From positions 64,772,001-64,836,000 of the forward strand of contig JAMJFZ010000199.1 in assembly GCA_026225945.1 (NCBI GenBank): a DNA stretch of 64,000 nucleotides, written 5' to 3'. The translations under genes and the position numbers were made by a program. The notes under the pieces are model-generated. The model searched no databases. It worked only from the letters and a program-made list of their open reading frames with translations, and was not told the DNA's origin. Below, in pieces: positions 32,925-45,269 of the stretch (within the stretch, counting starts at the first letter, position 1; each line of letters opens with the position of its first letter). Source of the DNA: Cricetomys ansorgei (Eukaryota; Chordata; Mammalia; Rodentia; Nesomyidae).

Positions 32925-35555
32925 CGCCAAGGTAATGGCAGGATGTGGTAAACCCATGCATGGTCCAACCCCCTTGCCATGCTGCTGCCTTCTCTGCTGC
33001 TCCAGGCTGGGACTCTGGACAAGGAACTAGTGGTGGGGCAGGGACATACATGTGGCTAGGGGATTCCACCTGTGGGACTACACATGAGAGCAAGTGTTAG
33101 ATCCACTTGGGTCACTGCAACTTCCCTAGAAATGGAAAAAATTCATGACATGCAAGGATCTCAATAGATATCAATATCAAGAAATTAATCAAAGATTCAT
33201 ACAGAAGCTCTGCCTTAGGTTAATGGATATAGCATGTGAAGGATTTGGAAGGATCAGAGTAACTTCTTTCTTGCTTCCTGATGAGAGTATTTGTGGTTCT
33301 ACAATCCGAGGATGAATTAGAAAGAAGAGTAAGTCTTTGAGACAGGCAAGAAACTCATTTTCAAATAGTATGTTTTCAAGATGTCTGCAGACCACTTCTG
33401 TGATGTGGAGATGTTCAAGAAATCATTGCATAAACAAATGAAACGAATGAGGTACATTTTGTCCCTTCATGATGCTCAAAGAAGTCTCAGTTATAATCAC
33501 AGTTCAGTGGTGCACTAAAAAGGGAAGAGGGTCAGTCAGAGGAGAAAGGATGAGAACCCATGGAGCAAGCCTTTCATTTTGTATAGCACTTTCCCATCCT
33601 ATGGCAAAAGTCTTTCATAGCACTGAAGAGGAAGTGAAATCATTGACCAGGTTAGGGGAAGCTATTCTGGTCTTGACGCTTAAGCAGTAGGGTGTCTAGC
33701 ATTGGATCTATTCTGGTAATAGTTCTTCCCAGTTGTTCTCCCAATTAATTAATGTTTCATCTCTCTACCATATCAGATCTTCTTATTTTTTTTGAATAGC
33801 TATTTCTATAATAACCTTGTTTTCCTTAATTAGCTTAAGTGATCTTTACCTACCCCCTTAGTGATGCCTATGTGACTTGGGGAGTTAGATGTCCTATTGA
33901 GGTGAACATAAGAGAGGGCTTGAGATGTTTCCAGAGAGCAGACCCTTGCACTACTTTAGAGTGCCCATGATGGGATGTCCAGAGCTTCACTGAAAGGAAC
34001 AAAAACCAAGGATTAATACAGTATCTCTGAGAGAAGGGTGAAAATTGTACTGGGAAACTTTATCCTTTCTGTATGTTCTGACCACATTTTATTTTCTATC
34101 AGCATATTTTTATGATACGGGATTTTGAAAATGAGAGAGATCTTGGGCATGGTCAAATGAAAATATTTTTTAATTCTTCCTGTGGTTCAGATTTGAAGAG
34201 CTACATCTCTGACTTCATTGACCTTTTGTCTCTGAGAGGACTTTAGAATCTCTCTGATTTCTACAGACTCATGAACATTTGTCTTACATTTCAAGGGTAT
34301 AAGAAGTGAATATCACCAGCTCCACTTATTTCCAGGATTCCCTTCTGGTCACACAGTGACGCTGTGCAGAGAATTGCTATTCAACCATTTTATTGAATAA
34401 GTGCATGAACCTCAGATTGATGAGATTTCTCCAAGGTATTAAAGCCAGAACACATTCCGTGTTCTTAGATTTATTGATTCTTAGTGTAAGGCTTGCTTTT
34501 CCCCATACCACACTGGGTCTGGGTCTTTCCACTGAAAAAGTGTCCAGATTCCTGGGTGTTCTCAGAAGAGTTACCTCAATGGTCCACTTTACTTAAGTAG
34601 GTCAAGTGTCTGGCTCTCTCACTGTAGGACTTGAAGGAAACAGAATTCCCTTGCCCACACAACAATCTATTTGAAACTCAGATGAACCTGCTGTGTAGGC
34701 AAGGCACATTCACACTGCACAATGACTGGGAGACAAATGAAGATTGATAGATGCTCACCTAGTCCTGTCATGGAGGAAAGATTGCAGAATATTCAGGAGT
34801 CCCAGAACCCAGCCATCTTTTATGCTCATTTTATCTGTTTGTCTAATCCAGGCAATTTCTATGAGCTTCATTGTCCTTGTGTGTCTTTTAGAAAAGCCAT
34901 CTTGAGGTAGGTAAAAGAACAGGTCTTCCAGACTCTGTACAACTCGAAAGTAGAGCTGTAATTATCTTGGAGGCATTTGAACCTGAAACCTAGTGTAAAA
35001 TTGCTTCTCTCCACATGGGAAATATGATGAGGCACTTGCTCATTTCTTTTACCCACTAGGGAATAGCAGTTATCTAGGGGCATCTGGTTTGGCTTTTAAT
35101 CATGTGCAGGTGTTGTAAGAATCTGGCAGCTCTGAGACTCTTTAGGTGCCCCTTCACAATCTCTGCATGTAGAGACAGAGATAAGATTATTTACACCCCA
35201 TTCCATTATTCACGGCCTCTTGGAATGTAGCATTAAATAATTCAGAGACCATACAAGCTAGGGGATTGATGGGAAAGCCGATAGTTTTGCAAATACAGCA
35301 TCAGCAGCTACAGAAAAGTCTAGTTCCAGTAAAAGCACACATAAGAACAACTCCTCAGTATTAGGAGTTCATCAGGACTCTGGAGAGGACCTTCCCTGTG
35401 ATCTAATACCCAGTGGGATACCAGTTTTATTATGTATGAAATTTCCCAACTTCCTGTCAACTTTGTGATTTGGAGAGCTCATTGTGGGTAGGGGGAACCA
35501 CTTGTACTGTGTTAGAATTTCCCATGGCATTTGTACAGGTCCTGTTCCATGAAAG
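32925..35555. other. Long repeat-poor stretch, no gene seen
   Basis: About 2.6 kb of AT-rich single-copy-like sequence. No exon, RNA gene or repeat family was recognised with confidence. Confidence 0.35.
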
Positions 35556-35562
35556 GTATTCA

Positions 35563-35712
35563 ATATTTTTTTTTTTGATGCATTGTTGCTTTATGTAGTC
35601 CAGGTTGTCCTTGAAGTCACTGTGCAGTTCAGACTGGCCTTGAATCTACAGTCTTCCTAACCTAGTTTTCTAAGTGCCAGGATTACAGGTGTGTGCTATC
35701 ACTCTTGGTGAA
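35563..35712 (-). mobile_element. B1-related SINE, antisense, diverged
   Basis: T-run, then 'tatgtagtccaggttgtcct', 'cagactggccttgaatctac' and 'ccaggattacaggtgtgtgc'. It is more worn than the B1 at 28.6 kb and has an older B1-type body. Confidence 0.75.
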
Positions 35713-35714
35713 TT

Positions 35715-37160
35715 TTCTTCTTTGAAATGCAGGATTTCATCCTGTTTGTTGTTCGTAGTCTATTTTCAAGAGAAGTGGATCAAGAAAAGTTAGAAGATCC
35801 CAGAGATAGAAGACTAGAGCCAAAGTTTGTCTACCTGCTGGCCTGGTAAACTTGTTGGACCTGGAAACCCTAGAGGAAGAATAGAGATTTGGGGAAACTG
35901 GGTACAGTGAAGAAGCAGAGGACAAGGATGATGTCAAAGAGTAGAGAGCTCCAGGTCAGGGGGACCAATCAGCAGTTATTTGAAGAGGAGTCCTGGGAAG
36001 CAGAGAAGCCCTTAGTTTGTCCATGAGGAGACTGTCTTACCTCTGGAATCATAACTAGAGTCTTCTTTCTCTAGCATCACGACATGGTAGGCACAGGCAG
36101 TAGTCTGATGGACTCCTCTAACCCTAGCTGCCTGGGTCTTACAGTGCAGTTAGCCCCCAGGTGTCAGATATTTCTGGCCCCACTTTCACGTTCTAGATCC
36201 CCTTTCTGGTCCTCCTCTAGCTTGAGAAGATATCCAGGCTGGCCTGGGGCTCAGAGATCTCTGCTCCCCATCCATGCTTGACTACAAATTTTCTCTTAGT
36301 TCCAATCCTGTATGTAGTTCTGACAAGAGCCAAATTCTCTTCTAGACCCTTGGCCCCATGAATTTTCCCAGGGCCAGATGGTTCCTTGCCTTCACCTGGA
36401 CAGTGCTGATGTCATTTCAGAGGAACAATTAGATAGCTTGTTATCTGATCTGGAATCTTTTAAGGAGTCAGGAGTATAAATAATATGAAGGCTACAAGTG
36501 ATAGAGACCTAGTGGTGTAGTAGAGTCTTGGATAAGGTGTACTGGCGCACACTCTAAGACAAAGTGTAATGCAGCCAAATTCCAGGGAAACTGTGATGGA
36601 GCAGAGTTGAAGATAAAGCCTGGGGATAAATAAAAAAGCCTGAGAAAGTCTGTCAGCAGCCAGGATATAGAGGCACAGTGCTGGATATGTGTGTTGTGTG
36701 GAGACTAGGAAAAGAGTATTGTTTCTTGAAGACAAAGGAGCTAGAGCATCTAGGTTGGTTAAAGAATAAGATGTAAGGAGCAGTGTGGAGATGCAAGCCC
36801 AGAACTGAAAAGCAATTGCCTTTGGCAACAAATAGGTGGAGCTGTGACGTAACAGGAAGCAGGAACGGGAAGACCTCAGAGGCTGTGAGGATGCAGGAGC
36901 AGTCCTGTGGATGGGTCTGCAGGCTTGGTGGGCAGTGAGAAGAACAGAGAGGACACAGAACTGGGTGAGAGCAGTCGCGCCAAAGCGCATGGTTTGAAGA
37001 GTTGCCCTATCTGAAATGGTCAAGAGCAGTATGAGGGGAAGAAGAAGGAGCCCAATAGCTGCTGTTGATGGGACAGACCTGCTGCTGCATGTCCCAGAGT
37101 AGTACCTTCAGAGAGGAATGTGAATCCTGGGCCAGGGAGTACTTGGTGAAGTCACTAAGA
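35715..37160. other. Unique sequence, no gene shown
   Basis: Contains the longest stop-free minus-strand frame of the window (36460-37023, 187 codons), which shows no recognisable protein. It also holds a small CpG-bearing patch around 36845-37000 with TGACGTAA (an ATF/CREB-like site) and 'gtcgcgccaaagcgc'. Neither is enough for a gene or promoter call. Confidence 0.3.
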
Positions 37161-37164
37161 AGCT

Positions 37165-37380
37165 GAGGACAGTTGGGATTTGTGGTGCATGCTTGTCATC
37201 CCAGTGTACGGGGAGCAGAAGCTATAGGATTGTAAGTTTCAGGCTGGTCTAGGGAACGAGACAAGTTCAAGGCCAGTCAATACAACTCAGCAAGACTTAT
37301 GTCAGAGTTAAAGTGCAAAAGGGGAAATGTAGTTCAGTGGGAGAACACTTGCTCAATGTAAAAACAATAAATCAAAGAAC
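37165..37380 (+). mobile_element. B1-ID type composite SINE, diverged
   Basis: The B1-like part 'gtggtgcatgcttgtcatcc' to 'caaggccagtcaatac' is followed by an ID-like part 'aaatgtagttcagtgggaga' and 'acacttgctcaatgtaa'. The order is B1 then ID, reversed relative to the 11.9-kb composite. Confidence 0.6.
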
Positions 37381-37384
37381 TGAG

Positions 37385-37540
37385 GAATATAGTGGCTCAT
37401 GCCTGTGATCCCAGGATTTGGGAGGCTGAGGCAGGAGGATTGCTGCAAGTTCAAGGACAGCCTGGGCTAAATAATGATTTCTAGGCCATCCTAAGGTGCA
37501 ATGTGTTCACATTAAAAAAAAGATAGAAGGAAAAAAAAAT
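37385..37540 (+). mobile_element. B1-family SINE, sense
   Basis: 'tggctcatgcctgtgatccc', 'ggaggctgaggcaggaggat' and 'caaggacagcctgggctaaa' are clear. An A-rich tail with AAAGATAGAAGG interruptions ends near 37540. It lies directly after the composite SINE, giving a tandem pair of SINEs. Confidence 0.8.
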
Positions 37541-37609
37541 GGAATCTCATGCATGAGATGTGCAGCAAGGAGGCAAATCTCACTCTGCAGGATTCAAAGC
37601 TTTAAGCTC

Positions 37610-37800
37610 ATACTATATTTCAAGCATTTGACTTTGAATTTCTCTCTACTCTTCAGTGGGATGCTACAGAGAATGTATTGCTCTGCCCCATTTTGCAGAT
37701 GAGGAATTGGAAGGTCAGAGAGGTTAATTAACTTTACCAAGGTCACATGGCCAAGTGACAAAGGTAGGCTTTTAATTTTAGTCTCTCTGATCAGGATAAC
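37610..37800 (-). mobile_element. MIR, antisense, well preserved
   Basis: 'ttgcagatgaggaattggaa', 'cagagaggttaattaacttt' and 'ccaaggtcacatggccaagt' are near-consensus antisense MIR. Confidence 0.85.
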
Positions 37801-38029
37801 TGTCACCTTTCTGTTAGGCTCACACTAAGGGAACTTGGAGTGGCTTTTGTACCCAGCACTTGGCAGCCATGTTTCATCTCAAATTCCATTTACCAACGCC
37901 ACCCAGCTTCTGAATAACAGTGATCACGGATGCTCTGAGAACATTAATCACTTCCACCTGGGTGGCTTTCCATGGCTTGCTTGCCATTTGCTTGTTTTGT
38001 CAAATTCTGTTCTTTACAACAATAATTAA

Positions 38030-38135
38030 CACAGGATGAATAGCCTCAGCAGGCTGAAAAGTGGAAATAAAATTGGCCAGACAGGTTCAGGGCCACATAG
38101 CCATGACGGGAACTAGATTCTTCTGTGTTTTAATT
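38030..38135 (-). mobile_element. MIR scrap, antisense
   Basis: 'cagggccacatagccatgac' and 'gggaactagattc' follow the distal antisense MIR; short and weak. Confidence 0.4.
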
Positions 38136-38304
38136 TGAGCCTGTTAGGGTCTCATCCTGGTTCTCATGCATGATCAGGTTTACTACACATACCAAGTGAC
38201 TGATTGAAAGAGGAAAAGTTGCCTTGGTAACTGTTTACTTCTCCATTACTGCTCCAAGTTCAAGCCTTACAATGTGTTGCCATCTGCATACATGGCTCCA
38301 GAAG

Positions 38305-38460
38305 ACAGCAATAAGTATGAAACAAATGCCTACTGTGTGCAATATTTAGAGCACATACCATCTCATTTAATCCTAAAAAAAGGAATTAAACCTGAAAAGT
38401 GGATCTTGCCATTGTGCCCATTTTAGAGGCAAGGAACAATGAGTCTAGTACACATGACTC
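38305..38460 (-). mobile_element. MIR, antisense
   Basis: 'gcctactgtgtgcaatattt', 'accatctcatttaatcctaa' and 'ttttagaggcaaggaacaat' are in antisense MIR order. Confidence 0.7.
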
Positions 38461-38644
38461 TTGGTCCTTTCTTAATCTTAGGCTGATCCCTTTAGATGTT
38501 TCATCCCAAGAGTATTCTCAGTTCTTCGATGCAGGCCTGCTGTCAGCAGCTTGGAAAATTTTCCTCCTGGCTTAAGAATTATGTGTCCTCTGTATAAACA
38601 CTGAGGAAATGGATTGTAACAATGGATTTTTCGTATTTTCTTTC

Positions 38645-38755
38645 CTGAAAGATTATAGGTTTAATGAGGCAGGGACTAGGCTGGTGTTGTTAACCATGAA
38701 TTCTATGTGTCTGGCACATTTTAGATGCTCAAGAAATACAAGAGGAATGAATAAA
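38645..38755 (+). mobile_element. L2 3' end, sense
   Basis: 'gaggcagggactaggctggt', then 'tgtctggcacattttagatg' and 'ctcaagaaatac' with a GAATGAATAAA finish, the characteristic L2 end. Confidence 0.7.
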
Positions 38756-38759
38756 TCCC

Positions 38760-41700
38760 ATTTTATAGCTGTGGGACTTCCAGTCCCAAGATGTTAGTAA
38801 AATGTAGACTCGGGAGTCAAATTTACTGTCCTTCTAGAGGAGGCCCACTCCCTACTCTCGAAAAGATGTGAGGACTGCACATATTGGGATTTTGTGAAGA
38901 GAGGGGGAAAGGCAAACATTGAGGATACAGAAGGAGTCCCAGGAGACCAGGAACTCTACTGATGGGCATGCCATCCCAAGTCTATGTAAGGAAGAGGGTC
39001 ACCAGTATAAAGTGTCACAGGGACTGGTTCCCTGTGAGGTGTCTTTTCCTAAGCTGCTCTCTGCATGGACTGAGGCTCTTTGTGATCATGTGGAAGCTGC
39101 TTGTTTGGGGCCACACGATAGAATGGTAAGTGCAGGAACACTGGTTATACAGAGCCCACACTGAACTCAGACCCTGGCTTGTGCTCTCTGGGCCCCTTTC
39201 AGCTCTGTTGACTCTTTGAGTCAGTTTCTTCACTTCAACCTCCTCTGGCTCTGGCTTACTCTGCCCTTTACCAGGAAGGCGTAGAACATACATCAGCAGG
39301 CATTTATCAGGCATGTTCACTCAGGACAGCTGGATTTATAACACAGGCCTGAGGTTTCCCACGAGTTTCCCGGACTTTCAGTTATATTCCTAGCAAGCTT
39401 GGCTTTGTTTCTTGGGTAGTATGGACAGGGTGTGGACAGTGGTCCTTGAAGCCCATATATCCAGGTACGGTACTCAGCTCTGTTATCTCCAGCTTTGTGA
39501 CATGGACAAGTAAAGAATGACAATCTGCCTCATACTTATGACCTGAAAAATGGGGCTAAGGAGGGAGGCCCCTGCAAAGGTGTCATAGAAACAGTAAATG
39601 AAGAGACCAGTGGAGCACACTTGCACGGAACCCCACCACATGACAAGTGCAAAGTACAAGGTCTGAGCAAATGGGCTCCTGACTGTTCTGGATCCAACAA
39701 GGAAATGTTGACAGAGTCACTTAATCAAAGGAACCACATGTCACTCTGTGCAATGTAAGAGTCAGCGGTCAATTGCATGTGCAGGACTTTCACACTGTAT
39801 AACGTATCACTTGTTTTCTTTGCTCATAATCACAGTCAAATATCTTGGTCCAGCAAGCTCCCATTCACACTTCTGTGGTCCTTAGTGTCACCCTGCCATA
39901 CAACCTGTTGTTGTGTTGTACTTTGCTTTACAGTACTTGATGCAGACCTCTAGATTCACAGGAACTTTTGTCATTCTTTGACAATCTGGGGCTCCTTCAA
40001 CCCCTAGGCTCTGAGCTCAGAAGACTCTGAACTCTTGGTTTTTTTCTTTCATTAACCCCACTCAGCTCTGTGCACAGCCCAGAGGATGGCACATAGACTC
40101 TGCCATCCATGCTGTCTTGAAATGAAGATCCCATGATTTGTAGTAGACAAGAAGTAATTTATAAAATTTGAAAAAAAATTACCTATCATTTGCAGTCCTT
40201 GGTACAAAAATATAATGGGAGATTTAAATTGCTTGCTTGCTTCGATTTTTTTTTTAAAAAAAACTTTTAATAATGGAAAAATCTACCAATGGATTGTGTG
40301 GATGTATGTCAGGTTTTTTTTCATTCAAGAATTTGTTTTCTGCCTCATTAATAGAAACTCTCCCACACACTAAAAGAACCTCTTCCTACTGTCTGCTGAA
40401 GAGGACAGTGAAGAATTGACTTGTGTTTTATTTTTTCATGAACTTAGAATAGGTAATTGCTTCAAACTGCATTTTGGGCCACTGATAATCCAATTAGGGT
40501 CTTGAGCATAGTTGTTCCTGTGTAACCCGATGGCTTTTATTCTTCATAGCAGACTTTTGAAGCTGGGTCCTTTGCCAACAGCATATCACTTTCTATGAGA
40601 GAAAGGAATACAGCCATTTGGGTGGGGGGTGCGGAGATATCTTTACTCAAAAGAAAAGAACAAGGAAAGCAAGAAAATAGCCAGGAAGTCATGTACACTC
40701 TTGAAGTAATGATTAAGTCCTTTATGCACACACTGATATATGAAGCGTCATGTATCTGTCTCCAAGCCCAGCGTCTGCTTACTTGGTACCTCATAACATG
40801 AAAAGAGATGAAGTGGTTAGTATCTCTTCTGTGTCTTGTGACATGGTCAAACCATACTGTCAGGGTGAGGGACATGGGTGAGGTTAAACTGTAACCTTCC
40901 TTTTCCATCCTTCTTCGAAGGCTCAAAGAGAAGAGTCCGATGCCACCAGAAAGCCCAGAATGAAGCAACAATGTACCTGGCTTCTATTACTACTTCATTT
41001 GCATCACCAAAGCTCTGAGTTCTCACCAGCATAGGTTACCATTGGAGGGCACACATCACTGGCCCATGGGTCACATCTCCCCACTACCCAGACCTCTTTG
41101 AATGGTTAAGAAATGTATAGTCTGCATGATTTCAAACCACATGGCCATTTACTGAATGCCAGTTGTTCTTGCTCATTCTCATCCTTACATTACTTCCTTC
41201 ATTAAATGTTTAATGAAATCAGAATTGATTTCATTGGACAGTTGAACCCACAGTTCCCAAACTGGAAAATTCTATGATTTGGGGCCCATTTACTGCCCCA
41301 AAGCACAAGTTAATCATCAATAGTGAAAATTCAGAGTAAGTTCCGTAAAACATTACATTTCTACCTCTGTTTGCAATGGGAGAAATCTATACATCCCCAG
41401 CCATATTCTTCACTCAGTTGAAACTAAATCGAGGACTTTCTTGGTTTACTACAATCCCTACCATTTCCTTACCCCAACTGTTGACTTGCTTTTGTTACAA
41501 GCCTAGATCTGTAGGTGTGACCTCTGGATCAGGAGTTCACTTCTCAATTTATTAGCATTTGTGGATGTGGTTGAAGTTTAGCGATGTCAGTGTGCCTGGT
41601 CATGAGGGTGGTGAGTGGTAGAGATGGTGCTAAGACTTAGGGGATCCTGGAGTTCTAACTCCCAAGGACTTCAGTTGTCATGTCTAGTAGGTATATTTTT

Positions 41701-41940
41701 TGCTTGTCTTTGAGGATTGTAGGGGATGCCAGTAATATGGGTAACCTGAAACTGTTAACAAAATTTTTGAAAATTTTTTCCTGTATTTTCTGGGCCATTG
41801 TCTGTTTTTATAGTCCGGGGTTGGCCCAAGACAGAGAGGCATGTTAGTTCACATATTCTTGCTGGTCCTACATGTTCCTGCATAGGACCAATCAGAGAAT
41901 TGGATGGGTAGAACTATAGACAAAAATTCTTTAAAACCAC
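38760..41940. other. Long repeat-poor stretch, no gene seen
   Basis: About 3.2 kb. A MIR-like scrap at 39470-39550 and a T9/A9 junction at 40249-40264 are the only repeats noted. The block 40430-40510 is evenly composed and contains CCAATTAGGG; it may be conserved, but nothing identifies it. Confidence 0.3.
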
Positions 41941-41949
41941 TTGGATTCT

Positions 41950-42160
41950 GGAGCTGGTAGTATGGGACTATAATCCCAGCTACCTGGGAAATTTAAACAG
42001 ACTTTGATTTCAAGTCCTGTCTGCCTGGGAAATTTAGTCAGAGCCTTTCTCAAAATACAAAGTGGAACTTAGAGCACTAGGGACATAGCTCAGTGATAGG
42101 GTGCTTGCCTAGTTTATGTTAGGCTATAGAATCTATTATACTACTAAAAAAGAGAAAAGC
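41950..42160 (+). mobile_element. B1-ID type composite SINE, diverged
   Basis: The B1-like half 'gggactataatcccagctac' to 'tttctcaaaatacaaag' is followed by the ID-like half 'gggacatagctcagtgatag' and 'ggtgcttgcctag', with an A-rich end. It has the same B1-then-ID order as at 37.2 kb. Confidence 0.7.
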
Positions 42161-42214
42161 AAAAGCAAGGTCATTTCTTAAAAGTCTGAATGCATTAGTA
42201 GTTACTTTCTTATT

Positions 42215-42540
42215 TTAGTGGGACCAGAAGAAACTTAAGGAAGTGTTTATTTTAACTTATGGTTTCCGAGGGAGGGTTAGGTATCTGTAAGAGTGGGAAA
42301 GATATGGGGGCAGGCACAGGAAACTGATAGATGACATTTCAACCACACAGAGAAAGCAGAGAGAGCAAGCCAGAAGTCAGGTAAGGCTATATGGTCTCAG
42401 TGCCCACCTCAGTAACTATTTTTTTCCAGGAAGGTACCACATCCTAAAAGTTCTATGACCTCCCCAAATAGCGCCACCAACTGGAGACCAAATGTTCAAA
42501 TATAAGAGTCTATAGGGAACATTTTTTCATCCATACCAGA
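42215..42540. mobile_element. Rodent L1-3'UTR/RMER-like repeat
   Basis: 'aagtgtttattttaacttat', 'ggtttccgagggagg', 'cagagaaagcagagagagca', 'tgacctccccaaatagcgcc' and 'accaactggagaccaaatgt' are in the order of a common rodent interspersed repeat. The class is uncertain. It carries a candidate CTCF core on the minus strand at 42471-42484. Confidence 0.6.
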
Positions 42541-42954
42541 ACATTTATCAGAGCATTCTCAAGATAAAATTGAGGATTCAGAAAAGAGAGAAGTCTGAAA
42601 TTTTGAGCATTCGGGCAGCATTCAGGGTACTTTTACGACTGATGTTAAGAATATGAGGAAATAATCCTTAGATAGTCAGTGTTTAATAGCTCCAAATGGT
42701 GAATTTGTGAATGTTGTGTGAATTTCAACTCTGCTCCTCCTGGCTTTGTCATTCTGACTTCTTGACTTGTGATACAGGGATGCCTATTCAACATGAGTGA
42801 TATCCCCTGTGTTTCATGTGCTTGTCAGTATCTGTCTAGTACTGAGTCCTGATGTGTGCACAGGGTTTGCTCAGCATTCTCCAGGAGTTCAGTATGCAAT
42901 ATTATCCCCATGCACAATTGTACAGTTGAGACTCAGAGCCAATAAACCCTTTTT

Positions 42955-43440
42955 TAAATATGTAATTTCTTTTTCTTCTCTCATATAATACATCCTGGCC
43001 CCTATCTTCCTCTCCCTCCACTCCTCCCAGCTCTCTCCTTTTCTCCTCTCCCCAGATCTACCCATCTGTTTCCCCTTAGAATAGAGCTGGCCTCCCAGGG
43101 TTACCACTTTAACAGGGCATAACAAGATGGAGCAAAGCCAGGAACTGAGCCCCTATATAAAGCCTGGACAAGGCTACTCAGCAGGAGGAAAAGGGTTCCA
43201 TGGGCAGGTAAAAGCATCAGTGTTCCCCCAACAACACACACTCTAACTTTTAGGAGTTCTACAAGAACACCAAACAGGACAAGCATATGATATATGTAGG
43301 GAGCCATTCAGGCTCCATGTTTGCTGCTTCAGTCTCCATGAGTCCCTAAGAGTGCTGGCCAGTTGACTTTGTGGGGCTTGTTCTCCTGGCTTCCTCGGCT
43401 CCTCTGGTCCCACAATCCCTCCTGTCTTTCTTCCATGTGC
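42955..43440 (-). mobile_element. Rodent L1 3' UTR, antisense
   Basis: Starts with a T-rich end (complement of the poly(A)). It then carries the C/T-rich block 'ctccctccactcctcccagc', 'gctggcctcccagggttacc', 'ggacaaggctactcagcag', 'gaggaaaagggttccatggg' and 'ttgctgcttcagtctccatg'. All belong to the polypurine-containing 3' UTR of rodent L1 families. It is 5'-truncated, and no ORF2 is attached. Confidence 0.8.
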
Positions 43441-43574
43441 AAAACTTGTGGAACCCCAATAAACAATGTTTTAATAAGTTCACATGCCTAAGAAATGGAA
43501 CTCTACACAATTTCAACCTATATAATCTTGTTCTATTTATTCTCATTCTTGTGTTATTTCTTTTACTGAATTCT

Positions 43575-43660
43575 TAACTCAGAATTGAGCCCTGGTTTCC
43601 CCCTTCTACAAAATGAAAGTATTGAACAGATGAGCTTAGGTCTTCTCACATCTTACCATC
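43575..43660 (+). mobile_element. Possible MIR scrap, sense
   Basis: 'gccctggtttcccccttcta' then 'caaaatgaaagtattgaac' resembles the MIR core region. Short and weak. Confidence 0.35.
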
Positions 43661-43744
43661 TTAGATCTATCTACAGTACAAAAGTAAAAAGAGAATTAAT
43701 ATTAAAATACAAGCTTAAACATTATCTTTCTTTTGCTTAAAGGG

Positions 43745-43870
43745 GATCAGATAGCTGGATATGATAGGACACACCTGTATTCCTAGGAACTGGAAGCCTG
43801 AGGCTGGTGGGATCTGATTTTTGAGGCCACTGGATTGTTGAGACCGTATCCCAACAAACAGCAGCAGACC
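43745..43870 (+). mobile_element. B1-like SINE, sense, very diverged
   Basis: 'tggatatgataggacacacc', 'tgtattcctaggaactggaa' and 'gcctgaggctggtgggatct' follow B1 layout with heavy decay. Confidence 0.5.
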
Positions 43871-43874
43871 AGTC

Positions 43875-45265
43875 AATTAAAATAATTAGTCTGAATAGAA
43901 GGAGAACTGACTTTTATACATTTCTTTCCTTTGTTCTCTTGCAAAGTTCATGCATGTAGGACAAACATTTGACCCTGATAAAAATCCTCTTCTTCTTCTA
44001 CGGTCCCACTTTAGATTTAGAAAATAGTTCTGACAAATTATTATTGATGAGGCTAAGCCTGGGGTTACTGGAACAAAAGACCAACTCAGTGTATAAGCAC
44101 TCAGCCTGCAGGAGACAAAGAAGCAGTGATCTAAAGAGAATTCTAGTACATCCGCTGATTTTCAAAATTAGTCATGAGATCTGCCCTTTTCTCTTTTTCC
44201 TGGGGAGATTATTACAGGGGTAGCAATGAATACCCTCAGTGACTTCCCTTTTATTCTTTCCCCTTTGTTTTGCTGGTGAAAAAAAATTGTAGTGTTTAGC
44301 ACGGGCAGTTTAGATATCCCAATTTGGGGGTACCCTCTGAAACATCTTAGTTAGGGGTCAATCCAATATACTTCTTTTCACCACACCAGACCTGATCAAG
44401 ATTGACCTTGTCGAGCCAAGGTCATAGGGTTTCAGAACAGCTTGTCTGATCTGGCACTTACTAGTCTTAAGGTCCATGGTGAACAGAAGCATGATGTTTT
44501 CTTCGCTCTTCCTCATGTTCAACTCCATTGCAATGGAATTTGATTGACTAGTGGTCAAGCTTATTCCTCCTGCCAGTTCATTCTTAGAAAAAAACCTGTG
44601 TTGTCTTGAGAGCCTCAGTCCCTTTCCTTGCTGGGTGTGGTTTACACAATAGCTTGTTATTGTTCCTTGGGTCTCCTTCAGCACTGCAAGCTTAGTCTTT
44701 AAGTTTCATATCCACTTTTATTTTAGGAGGGATTTGGTGTTTCTTCTTTACTTTTAACATCTTTGTGCAAATGCTCTTTCTTGTCTTTAAAAAACAGCCT
44801 TTTCCCTTTACTAAAAAAAAATATGTGAGATGACTGAAGATTATTTTTTAATTGTAATATGGATGTTCTCAGATATAACTATTGATATAAATATATTAAT
44901 GCATGTTTTACCCTACGATTTATTTTTCTGTGATTACATATACAGCTATATAGTTATGTGTATAAAATCTCCTGCTATACATACAAATTTGTTCTCAAGC
45001 ATTTACTTAACTTGCGAGCATCTCCCATGTACATTTTCTGAAAGGATTTTGTTGGCTGTATCCAGGGTGGATGGGTCTGCATCATTTACCACATCTATTT
45101 ACCCTGTTCATAGTTTTCACTGTCATAGATGCTGTCTGCCAAAGATGCTCTTAGACAGTTATCTGGACTCACATCTCTGACTTTTTGAGCTGGCAGGCAT
45201 TTGTAAAGACTTAGTGTGTGGGAATGAAAGTGCCATTTGCTCAGAACCAAATCCTGGCAGCTCCT
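43875..45265. other. AT-rich unique sequence, no gene seen
   Basis: No feature is recognised. Bases 44700-45030 are notably AT-rich. Confidence 0.35.
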
Positions 45266-45269
45266 TGTC

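Noticed and set aside
36460..37023. Longest stop-free frame in the window (187 codons, minus strand), hydrophobic
   Set aside because: In 64 kb of six-frame sequence about one frame this long is expected by chance. No domain, no start context or splice support is visible, and composition follows the underlying DNA.
40537..40971. 144-codon minus-strand frame
   Set aside because: No recognisable domain or splice context; the length is compatible with chance.
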